A stretch of DNA of 14,624 nucleotides from contig JBGPIK010000143.1 of assembly GCA_041484845.1 (NCBI GenBank), positions 1 through 14,624 on the forward strand. Direction: 5' to 3'. Shown in pieces: positions 7,325 to 12,575 of the stretch. Each line of letters begins with the position of its first letter. The stretch's first letter is position 1. The notes beneath the pieces are model-generated. The model did no database searches. It was not told the DNA's origin and saw nothing but the letters and a program-made list of their open reading frames with translations. Origin of the DNA: JBGPIK01 sp041484845 (lineage in GTDB: Bacteria; Desulfobacterota; Binatia; UBA9968). Position numbers and translations under genes: made by a program.

Positions 7325-8674
7325 TTACTCCGCTTTCGCTCGGAGATCTCGAAAACGCCTGGCCTTGAGTTCAAACCGGGGCAGCGAATCATGCGGTTCT
7401 ACGCTTACTTCCGGGGAGAGGCCGATATTTCTCTTGACCTGCTGTTTGATCTCGCCGATTACCCGCTCCGCTGCGGCGGAATCGGTATCCGGTTTAAGCT
7501 CCAATTTAATCAGCAAACTATCGAGCCCATCCCTATTCTCGACGTTAGTAAAGAACTCTTCCACGGCGGGAAAACCTCTCACGATTTCCTCAACCATCTG
7601 AGGGGTCAATTGCACGCCGCGAACTTTAACCATGTCATCGTAGCGCCCCAGGATGCCGCCCATAAACAGGTCCAGGGTTCGCCCGCAAGGGCAAACATGG
7701 CCGTGTTCCAGGATGACGATGTCGTTTGTCGCGTAGCGAAAAAGCGGCATCGCCTCTTTCATCAACGGGGTCACGACCATCATGCCTTTCTTACCGTAAC
7801 CCACGGGTGCCAACGTGATGGGGTCGACAACCTCCGTTAGGAACCGATCCTCGTTAATGTGGAGTCCGCCGCAGCGTTTGGAGCACGTCGAGGCAATCAT
7901 TCCCGCGGTCTCGGTTGTCCCCATGAAATCTCCCAGATACGCATCAAAGCCCTTCTCGATGATCTCTCGGGTCGAAGCTATCGAGGCGCCGGGTTCCCCC
8001 GCCACCACGATCATGCTCACTTGAGATTTCGCGGCAAGATTTACGCCCTCTTCGTTTGCGACGTGGAGCATTCGAATCGCGTACGAGGGGGTGCAACAAA
8101 GGACCGTGACCTTCAGGTCCAGAATCATCTGGATTCTGGTTTTCGTGTCCATCGATCCGGTCGGATGAACGCGACAGCCGATTTTTTCAAAGGCATAGTG
8201 AGCGCCCCAAAATCCGATAAACGAACCGTAACCAAACGCCACCATGACCACATCGTCTGGACGGACTCCGAAATTGTACAGACTCGTTGCCCACGCGTCG
8301 GCGCCCCAGAGCCAATCCCTTTCACTGTCGAACGCTCTCACGGGGGGTTTTCCGGTTGTGCCGGACGTCGAATGGTAGCGCAACGCCATTTCCAAAGGCA
8401 GCGCATGTCGCGTTCCGAAAGGAGGATTTTCCAGTTGGTCGCGCTCCAAATCCGCCCTGCGTGTTATGGGGAATTTTTGAAAATAATCTTCCAGCGACAA
8501 AATCGCGTCGGAGGCGACGCCATGCTTTTCCATAAGGCGCCGATGAAAGGGTGAGTTTTCCCAGGCATATCGAAGCGCTTCTTGAACCCGTCGTAGCTGA
8601 AGCCGCCTGAGTATCTCTTTAGGCATCAGCTCTATTTTCGGGTTCCAGTATCCGTGAGGCAGCTCGATCTTCAT
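7325..8674 (-). CDS. PaaK-like phenylacetate-CoA ligase family, adenylate-forming enzyme
   Basis: Predicted product is 449 aa, the usual length of phenylacetate-CoA ligases. These enzymes use ATP and CoA to convert a carboxylic acid, often aromatic, to its CoA thioester through an acyl-adenylate. The P-loop STSGTTGKPP is at residues 102-111, the core motif GDFMGTTETAG is near the middle, GRYDDMVKVRGVQLTPQ is near residue 335-350, and the C-terminal catalytic Lys lies in LPRFELKARR (K437). Paired Cys (CSKRCGG and CPCGRT) match the zinc-like knuckles seen in several family members. The start at 8674 lacks a good ribosome site; MPKEILRR sixteen residues later is a possible alternative. A -35/-10 pair and a palindrome lie upstream. 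It leads an operon with the 62-aa gene and faces the PaaA-like gene. The substrate is unknown. Confidence 0.9.
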   Translation of the reverse strand: MKIELPHGYWNPKIELMPKEILRRLQLRRVQEALRYAWENSPFHRRLMEKHGVASDAILSLEDYFQKFPITRRADLERDQLENPPFGTRHALPLEMALRYHSTSGTTGKPPVRAFDSERDWLWGADAWATSLYNFGVRPDDVVMVAFGYGSFIGFWGAHYAFEKIGCRVHPTGSMDTKTRIQMILDLKVTVLCCTPSYAIRMLHVANEEGVNLAAKSQVSMIVVAGEPGASIASTREIIEKGFDAYLGDFMGTTETAGMIASTCSKRCGGLHINEDRFLTEVVDPITLAPVGYGKKGMMVVTPLMKEAMPLFRYATNDIVILEHGHVCPCGRTLDLFMGGILGRYDDMVKVRGVQLTPQMVEEIVRGFPAVEEFFTNVENRDGLDSLLIKLELKPDTDSAAAERVIGEIKQQVKRNIGLSPEVSVEPHDSLPRFELKARRFRDLRAKAE

Positions 8675-8711
8675 GGGAAACGGGTGATCAAACGGCGCGA
8701 CAGTTCATCTC

Positions 8712-8730
8712 ATAACGACAAAACCGTTAT
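8712..8730. promoter_or_regulatory. palindromic operator candidate for the CoA ligase operon
   Basis: ATAACG (8712-8717) and CGTTAT (8725-8730) form a perfect inverted repeat with a 7-base spacer. It lies between the predicted -10 (8747-8752) and the ligase start (8674), where a dimeric repressor such as a TetR- or GntR-type regulator would block transcription. No regulator gene is adjacent. Confidence 0.4.
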
Positions 8731-8746
8731 TGGCGTTCTCTTGTTT

Positions 8747-8776
8747 CTTTTATCGTCGTCTATTGCCAACTGTCAA
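8747..8776 (-). promoter_or_regulatory. sigma-70-type promoter of the CoA ligase operon
   Basis: On the minus strand a perfect TTGACA (complement of 8771-8776) is followed after 18 bases by TAAAAG (complement of 8747-8752), which matches the -10 consensus at four of six bases. The start site would fall near 8740, about 65 bases before the ligase start. Confidence 0.5.
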
Positions 8777-8790
8777 GATAATGGGGAAAA

Positions 8791-8890
8791 CCATAACTCC
8801 GCTCTAAGGCGGTTTCCACGAGGGAAGAGCCCTCGCCCGTTGGGCGAATCATCTTACCTATGGTGAGAGGCCCTTAGAGCGGAGTTATGG
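8791..8890. repeat. 100-bp element bounded by 19-bp perfect inverted repeats
   Basis: CCATAACTCCGCTCTAAGG (8791-8809) is exactly complementary to CCTTAGAGCGGAGTTATGG (8872-8890). Between the arms are two small hairpins: CGAGGG/CCCTCG (8819-8835) and GCCC/GGGC (8835-8845). The whole would fold as a long stem carrying small internal hairpins. Size, ends and lack of coding suggest a MITE-like or REP/BIME-like non-autonomous element; a structured RNA is the alternative. It sits immediately upstream of the CoA ligase promoter. Confidence 0.6.
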
Positions 8891-8915
8891 GAAAAGCGTA
8901 GTGGTTCAGTTTGGA

Positions 8916-9008
8916 AAAGATCCCTCTCTTCGTTCGGGATGACAATTCACCCTTTCTGTCATTTCAGGTCCTTCGGAGGACTCAGGATAAACTCCGCGAG
9001 AAATCTTT
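8916..9008. repeat. degenerate interspersed palindrome
   Basis: Two arms face each other: AAAGATCCCTC...GGGATGACA (8916-8944) and TGTCAT...GCGAGAAATCTTT (8957-9008). AAAGAT pairs with ATCTTT and ATGACA with TGTCAT, and TCCTTCGGAGGA (8969-8980) is a small hairpin in the right arm. The wording matches the widespread intergenic 'GATTCCTCGC...GGAATGACA' type of repeat. No coding is supported; the 8939-9139 open frame is a translation of this repeat. Confidence 0.5.
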
Positions 9009-9152
9009 CTTGCTGTTCGCATGCGCGGCGACTTCTAACTAACCCACTACCGGAAAAAGCCACTCCACGCCTCTGGGAAAGCGCGTTTCTTGCGAACGAC
9101 GGACTATCCGTCCTTAACCGGCTGCAAGCATTTTTTTAGCGCTCCAAACGAT

Positions 9153-9269
9153 ATGAATCGTGAAAACTTACGCAACATCATGTGGCGATGTGACGGGACC
9201 GACTGGAGGTTTCAGCTGGGAAAGCCTGGCGGATGTATGGAATGCACCCACGATTCGTTTTATAAATGA
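9153..9269 (+). CDS. 38-aa Cys-containing ORF (candidate)
   Basis: This is an open frame of 38 codons with ATG at 9153 and TGA at 9267-9269. The product has Cys at positions 13, 28 and 31 and His at 33 (GGCMECTHDSFYK), plus three aromatic/basic patches (IMWRCDGTDWRFQL). The C-x2-C-x-H cluster could be part of a small metal-binding knuckle. There is no strong ribosome site, and the sequence before it is T-rich. It sits in an otherwise gene-free 690-base gap, upstream of the two-gene cassette at 9364. It may be a small gene, a gene remnant or chance. Confidence 0.3.
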   Translation: MNRENLRNIMWRCDGTDWRFQLGKPGGCMECTHDSFYK

Positions 9270-9363
9270 TTAGCAATTTCAACTATCGCGCTCTTGGCGC
9301 AGCCGTTCAGAAAAAAGAAATGGGTAGCGATTGACGGACTCGTTGGAAAGGTGGAGTGAGCCA

Positions 9364-9711
9364 ATGGCAACAATTCGGATCATCAGAACGGCTGCGATAC
9401 TGGGTGTCGTGATCTCTTCTTTGCTCGTCCCGATGCCCGCACGGCCGGGTAACATTGATGAAGTCATTTTTCTTAACAGAGTGCAGGAATATGAAACTAT
9501 CGTCACCACAACGCTCGTTACCCAGGAAGGGAAACGCATCCCCATTCCCAAGGGAACCAGGCTCAATATAGCGGGCTTTACCCGAGACGAAGCCTTCGTC
9601 ATTTCACGCACGGATCGGCCCAACGGTTTTGTCTGGAAGGACGATATTGCTCCGCGAAGACGTTCCTCGGGCGGCGGAGAGGGAACCATCAGGGAAGAAA
9701 CATTGGAATAA
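9364..9711 (+). CDS. small exported protein, hypothetical
   Basis: Predicted product is 115 aa. The ATG at 9364 is chosen because GGAG lies seven bases upstream; an ATG at 9331 has no such site. Residues 1 to about 28 form a Sec signal peptide (RIIR, then AAILGVVISSLLVPMPARPG). The mature part is a compact beta-rich domain (YETIVTTTLVTQEGKRIPIP, KGTRLNIAGFTRDEAFVISR, GFVWKDDI) resembling bacterial SH3-like modules, then a basic/Gly-rich tail RRRSSGGGEG. It ends five bases before the next gene, so the two form a cassette. No family name was recognised. It is likely periplasmic. Confidence 0.65.
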   Translation: MATIRIIRTAAILGVVISSLLVPMPARPGNIDEVIFLNRVQEYETIVTTTLVTQEGKRIPIPKGTRLNIAGFTRDEAFVISRTDRPNGFVWKDDIAPRRRSSGGGEGTIREETLE

Positions 9712-9716
9712 AACGG

Positions 9717-9980
9717 ATGGCGCAAATCGAAGTGATAAAGCAGGATCCCGAGACGTTCGCCGTCACGGTCACGATCAATACGACTACGGTCCACATCGTA
9801 ACGCTCAAGCACGATTACTATCAGAAGCTCACCGGCGGTAAAGCCGCTCCCGAGCGGTTGACCGAAAAATCATTTGAATTTAGCTTCCAGCTTGTCGAGT
9901 GCTCTTCGGACTGTTGGTGTAGGATATTGTCTGATTCCGCGGATTGCGTTACTCATCGCGCTGTAATGCAGTCCCGTTAA
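9717..9980 (+). pseudogene. conserved small gene, C-terminus replaced by transposase relic
   Basis: The first roughly 55 codons read like a normal cytoplasmic protein (MAQIEVIKQDPETFAVTV ... VHIVTLKHDYYQKLTGGKAAPERLTEKSFEF). From about base 9873 the frame runs antisense through the 3' end of a RAYT transposase relic, so the last 32 residues (Cys-rich, ending THRAVMQSR) are almost certainly not native. The real gene would have continued past KSFEF. The start lacks a Shine-Dalgarno, but it follows the exported-protein gene by only five bases and may be translationally coupled. It may still be expressed as a chimera of 87 aa; function is unknown. Confidence 0.6.
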
Positions 9981-10044
9981 CTCCCCAATCTCCCTCAGGG
10001 GCAGCAGACCCTACTGCCGTAATAAATAGCAACGGCCGGCACAT
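9870..10044 (-). pseudogene. internally deleted RAYT (REP-associated tyrosine transposase) relic
   Basis: Minus-strand codons from 10010 to 9870 encode 46 residues ending in a stop. They begin GLLPLREIGELTGLHYSAMS and continue NAIRGIRQYPTPTVRRALDK. This is the C-terminal DnaA-like/helix-turn-helix tail found on many IS200-type (Y1) transposases of the RAYT group. A TAG stop precedes it. Just upstream, ATG TGC CGG CCG TTG (10044 downward) matches the start of the second relic at 10822 (22 of 26 bases identical around the start codons), but in a different frame from the tail. The catalytic His-u-His and Tyr region is missing, so this is an internal-deletion remnant without activity. Confidence 0.75.
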
Positions 10045-10090
10045 GAAAATCGCCTTCATAACCCTGCTGCCATTCATTTTCGACGGGTCG

Positions 10091-10426
10091 TTACCCTAGC
10101 GGCAGTTCGAGAGCGTGAGCGAGAGCACAGTTCAATTGGGCAAGTTTCGTCGCAGACAAGGTCGCTACAAAATGGGTGAGCTTGCTCTTGAACACCAAAG
10201 TGAGAAAATCACAACGAATTGCCGATGTGCGCGGCAGGCCATCTTCTGGTCCCAGCACGACCTCCGTTGTAAGTCCCAGAACTTCGCCATAAACAGGGGC
10301 GCAGACAACGGTGGAGATGTCCTCATTCTCGGCCAAGAATGTCCGGGAGACCACCACATAAAAACCGGGCTTTCCGCCGCGTTCGGCGCCGCGTTCGCGC
10401 GTACGATAGATCTCGCCACGCCTCAT
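10091..10426 (-). CDS. MazF/PemK-family toxin
   Basis: Predicted product is 111 aa, a usual size for MazF toxins, which are ribosome-independent or ribosome-associated mRNA endoribonucleases. The start MRRGEIYRTRERG, the strand KPGFYVVVSRTF, the strand STVVCAPVYGEV and the motif TSAIRCDFLTLVFKSKL follow the MazF fold order. The usual R-P-V of the first catalytic loop is K-P-G-F-Y here, a variant seen in a subgroup, so the exact active residues are uncertain. Its ATG overlaps the antitoxin stop by four bases (ATGA), the expected translational coupling. The pair sits between two RAYT relics. Cytoplasmic. Confidence 0.9.
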   Translation of the reverse strand: MRRGEIYRTRERGAERGGKPGFYVVVSRTFLAENEDISTVVCAPVYGEVLGLTTEVVLGPEDGLPRTSAIRCDFLTLVFKSKLTHFVATLSATKLAQLNCALAHALELPLG

Positions 10427-10656
10427 GGGCGCGCTTGCTCCGAGATGAGCGCCCGCGCCTGGCGCGCCAGGCGCTTACGGTGCTTGCGAAAGACCGCGCT
10501 CTCCTTGGCCTCGATTTTTCGGCGACATTCGCGGTCGGCGAACTCGCGCAGCGCCGTTCGAACCAGCGCCGATCGACTTCTACACGAGGTACCGTCCCTC
10601 AGTTCATCCAGCAGTTTTAGCGTAGCGACGTCAATAGTGACCGCAATAGTTTTCAT
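10423..10656 (-). CDS. ribbon-helix-helix antitoxin of MazF pair
   Basis: Predicted product is 77 aa. MKTIAVTIDVATLKLLDELRDGT ... SRSALVRTALREFADRE is a typical CopG/Arc-type ribbon-helix-helix: a beta strand (TIAVTID), helix A (ATLKLLDEL), then helix B (SRSALVRTALREFA). This part dimerises and binds operator DNA. The basic C-terminal part (about residues 48-77) would wrap and inhibit the toxin. The stop overlaps the toxin start. The nearest Shine-Dalgarno (GGAGGT) is about 23 bases before the ATG, so translation may start weakly or from a short leader. The AT-rich ATATTCTTGCCAATAT just before the start is a near-palindrome and may be the self-regulated operator. Confidence 0.88.
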   Translation of the reverse strand: MKTIAVTIDVATLKLLDELRDGTSCRSRSALVRTALREFADRECRRKIEAKESAVFRKHRKRLARQARALISEQARP

Positions 10657-10729
10657 ATTGGCAAGAATATCAATAATTTACCTCCATTTCAATGAAACAG
10701 AGGGGCAACAGCCGACGAGTTTGAGACCT

Positions 10730-10822
10730 TTAGTCGTCCCAAAAGATCTCCTTTCGCTCGTTACCTCGAGAAGTAACAGGGTAGTACGCGCCAGGATACT
10801 CAATCCGCAATGGTCGGGACAT
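10730..10822 (-). pseudogene. RAYT N-terminal fragment
   Basis: From the ATG at 10822 the minus strand encodes 30 residues before TAA, beginning MSRPLRIEYPGAYYPVTSRG and continuing NERKEIFWDD. This is the start of REP-associated tyrosine transposases (family pattern RPLRIEYPGAxYHVxxRGN). The His of the usual YHVTSRGN is Pro here, and the frame stops where the family normally continues to the catalytic His-u-His. It is therefore a dead fragment. Same strand as the relic at 9870-10044; the MazF pair lies between them. Confidence 0.75.
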
Positions 10823-10925
10823 GAAAATCACCACCAACAAAAGAAGAATTAACAATCAATAGACCCGACGCCAATTACGTACTCTCTTTTCGCGAAAACA
10901 AGCCCCGCCGGTTTCTCACGGCGCG
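10823..10925. other. short gap with a 12-bp palindrome
   Basis: TTTTCGCGAAAA (10887-10898) is a perfect palindrome just past the higA stop. No gene is seen. Confidence 0.35.
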
Positions 10926-11228
10926 TTAGTGGTGAGCCCCAACGGATGAGTGAAACCGGCGCACGCGGATTTCCTTCTCACGCTTGCGGATTTGTGCAAT
11001 GTCGTATGAAGCTTGCATCCGCATGAGGGTATCCATCTTCGCGCCGAAGGCTTTCTCAATGCGCAAGGCCATATCCCCGGACAGGTCGGCTTTACCGTTA
11101 AGCAAGCTGGACAGGGCAGGACGGGAAACCTGAAGCGCAACAGCGGCTGCCGTAACGGTCAGCCCTGCAGGCTCAATGATCTCCGTCCGAATGAAATCTC
11201 CGGGATGGGGTGGGTTCTTGATGGGCAT
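10926..11228 (-). CDS. higA: HigA-family antitoxin (XRE helix-turn-helix)
   Basis: Predicted product is 100 aa. The start at 11228 (MPIKNPPHPGDFIRTEIIEP) has CAGGAG eight bases upstream; a longer open frame to 11537 exists only because of the toxin frameshift. NPPHPGDFIRTEII and the helix-turn-helix LTVTAAAVALQVSRPALSSLLNGKADLSGDMALRIEKAF (residues 23-61) are diagnostic of HigA/VapI antitoxins. These bind and neutralise HigB and repress the operon. It follows the toxin gene by 17 bases, in the toxin-first order typical of higBA. The sequence is full-length and intact although the toxin is frameshifted. Confidence 0.92.
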   Translation of the reverse strand: MPIKNPPHPGDFIRTEIIEPAGLTVTAAAVALQVSRPALSSLLNGKADLSGDMALRIEKAFGAKMDTLMRMQASYDIAQIRKREKEIRVRRFHSSVGAHH

Positions 11229-11245
11229 AGCAGTTACTCCTGTGT

Positions 11246-11537
11246 TTAGTGGTAGTCCTCTAAATTCACATCGCAAATTTCGTGGTCGCCCGTGTCGATA
11301 CGAAACGTCAGACGACGGTTGCGAGTAACGCTCAAACTCCATGTGCCTTTGCGGTCGCCGGTCAGCGTGTGAACCTTCCAAGCTGTGAGCGCCCGCAGCT
11401 CCTCGGGGTCTTTCCATGTTGTCGAGGTAGACAAGCATCTTCCGCAACTTGTCCGCGGTATCGGGTGGCACGCCTTTTGTGCTGTCCTCCGTGTAGAGCC
11501 TCTTGAGGCCCTTCTGGGCGAAGTTCCGTATTTTCAC
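11246..11537 (-). pseudogene. higB: HigB-family toxin with one-base frameshift
   Basis: The N-terminal half (GTG start at 11537: KIRNFAQKGLKRLYTEDSTK, then GVPPDTADKLRKMLVYLDNME) and the C-terminal half (DPEELRALTAWKVHTLTGDR, then KGTWSLSVTRNRRLTFRIDT and GDHEICDVNLEDYH) are both clearly HigB/RelE-fold mRNA interferase. They lie in different frames. Removing one A from the AAA run complementary to 11411-11413 joins them exactly (NME-DPEELRAL) into a normal 96-residue protein. As written, the frame runs on past the break into the higA frame. Either the toxin is inactivated, or this is a homopolymer sequencing/assembly error. Conserved basic and acidic residues of the C-terminal half are intact. 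Confidence 0.85.
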
Positions 11538-11728
11538 CAGCAGACCGTAGCCTGTAGCTTAACACCTGGCAAGTTTGCCTGGCCAATTGGGAGAATGAAC
11601 CGGGACTGGCTACGTTTTCATGTTGCGATCGCGCTTGGTGCTGTGACAGAACCTGCTCATGTCGAGAATCCTGCGCGGGTAGAAGCGTGGTTTTGTTTAT
11701 CCCGTGATCAACCCAGCGGAGCTTTTCG

Positions 11729-11772
11729 CCTTCTGGAGAAGTCATAAGCGTGCATAATTGTACTCCAGAAGG
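11729..11772. repeat. 44-bp inverted repeat
   Basis: CCTTCTGGAG (11729-11738) is exactly complementary to CTCCAGAAGG (11763-11772) around a 24-base AT-rich centre that contains CATAAGCG and CATAATTG. There is no T-tract. It could be a recombination or protein-binding site or a hairpin; function is unknown. Confidence 0.4.
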
Positions 11773-11900
11773 AAAGAGAGCATCCGGTGGAAGGAAATAA
11801 CGAAAACCAGTGCTTGTGCTATGAATCTAGACCTGACCCCTTTTTCACGGTTACCCCGTTTATACATACTCGGTCTTGCGCCGCTGATTGGAGCGTGGTA

Positions 11901-11925
11901 GATATACAGCGATCTTATGTATATC
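11901..11925. promoter_or_regulatory. palindromic operator of the vapBC-like pair
   Basis: GATATAC (11901-11907) and GTATATC (11919-11925) form a perfect inverted repeat with an 11-base spacer, 19 bases before the antitoxin start. AbrB-type antitoxins repress their own operon through such sites, and TATGTATATC here could also be the -10 region. Confidence 0.55.
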
Positions 11926-11944
11926 TTTCAGATCAGAGGTAAGT

Positions 11945-12178
11945 ATGCAGGTTTGTAAATGGGGAAATATCCTGGCTGTGCGCTTACCCGTGTCGATAGT
12001 GGAGGCGCTCGGCCTCAAGGAAGGTGACAACATCGAGATTGATGTTGCGGGAGCGCGCGTTTTCGAGATCAAGAAGGCGCCCGGCGCTCGAGAGCTGCTT
12101 GCGCGTTTAAGAAAGTACCGCGGTCGCCTGCCGGCGGATTTTAAGTTTGATCGCGTTGAGGCCAATGCCCGCCGCTGA
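11945..12178 (+). CDS. AbrB/MazE-type antitoxin (VapB-like)
   Basis: Predicted product is 77 aa. The ATG at 11945 follows AGAGGT; an earlier ATG (11888) would translate the operator. Residues 1-45 (MQVCKWGNILAVRLPVSIVE, then ALGLKEGDNIEIDV) are a SpoVT/AbrB swapped-hairpin DNA-binding domain, with the WGNxLAVRLP signature. The basic C-terminal half (ARELLARLRKYRGRLPADFKFDR) should bind and block the toxin. It overlaps the PIN toxin gene by 14 bases, showing translational coupling. It acts in the cytoplasm as neutraliser and self-repressor. Confidence 0.9.
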   Translation: MQVCKWGNILAVRLPVSIVEALGLKEGDNIEIDVAGARVFEIKKAPGARELLARLRKYRGRLPADFKFDRVEANARR

Positions 12179-12575
12179 GACGTTTTTCGACACGAATATC
12201 CTGCTCTATTTGCTCTCGGAAGATGCGGCCAAGGCTGACCGGGTTGAGGAACTCATCGCGAATGGCGGCGTTATCAGCGTTCAGGTTCTTAATGAGTTTG
12301 CTGCAGTCGCCTCGCGCAAGTTAGGCATGTCGTGGAGCGAAATCAGAGATGCCCTTGCTCCCATCCGCGCCGTCTGTGAGATTGAGCCACTAACTGTCCA
12401 GACCCACGACCTTGGTGTTGAAATAGCCGAGCGATATGGATTCTCGTTTTATGACGCGACGATTCTGGCTTCGGCGCTGCGCGCTGGATGCAAAATCCTG
12501 TATTCTGAAGACTTGCAGGATAGACAGGTCATCAACCGTCAACTGAGAATCCGCGACCCGTTTGCCTCTCCGTAA
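12165..12575 (+). CDS. PIN-domain toxin (VapC-like ribonuclease)
   Basis: Predicted product is 136 aa, normal for VapC. The ATG at 12165 (MPAAETFFDTNILLYLL) has GAGG three bases upstream; a TTG six codons earlier is less likely. PIN-domain acidic residues are visible: D9 in FFDTN, E44 in VLNEF, D97 in FYDATILASAL and D116 in YSEDLQD. These bind Mg2+ or Mn2+ for RNA cleavage, in VapC toxins often of initiator tRNA or 23S rRNA. The full set of acidic residues suggests an active enzyme. It overlaps the AbrB-type antitoxin gene. No terminator is obvious after it. Confidence 0.92.
   Translation: MPAAETFFDTNILLYLLSEDAAKADRVEELIANGGVISVQVLNEFAAVASRKLGMSWSEIRDALAPIRAVCEIEPLTVQTHDLGVEIAERYGFSFYDATILASALRAGCKILYSEDLQDRQVINRQLRIRDPFASP

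Larger units (their letters stand above)
11538..11944. other. intergenic between higBA and vapBC-like pair
   Basis: About 400 bases. It must hold the higBA promoter (minus) and the vapBC-like promoter (plus). Open frames here (11362-11745 minus and 11594-11746 plus) lack ribosome sites and domains. A 10-bp inverted repeat is at 11729-11772, and a likely operator at 11901-11925. Confidence 0.45.

Noticed and set aside
7193..8554. Long plus-strand frames opposite the CoA ligase (7193-7840, 7859-8554)
   Set aside because: Antisense shadows of a clearly conserved PaaK-like enzyme.
10045..10099. Short plus-strand frame starting MKIAFITLLPFIF
   Set aside because: Only 18 codons, and its start overlaps the conserved 5' flank of the RAYT relic on the other strand; probably chance.
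10926..11537. 203-aa 'HigB-HigA fusion' protein
   Set aside because: The continuous frame exists only because of the toxin frameshift. The middle is out-of-frame sequence, and the antitoxin has its own ribosome site and start.
11362..11745. 127-codon minus-strand frame upstream of and overlapping higB
   Set aside because: No ribosome site, and half of it is the wrong frame of the higB toxin.
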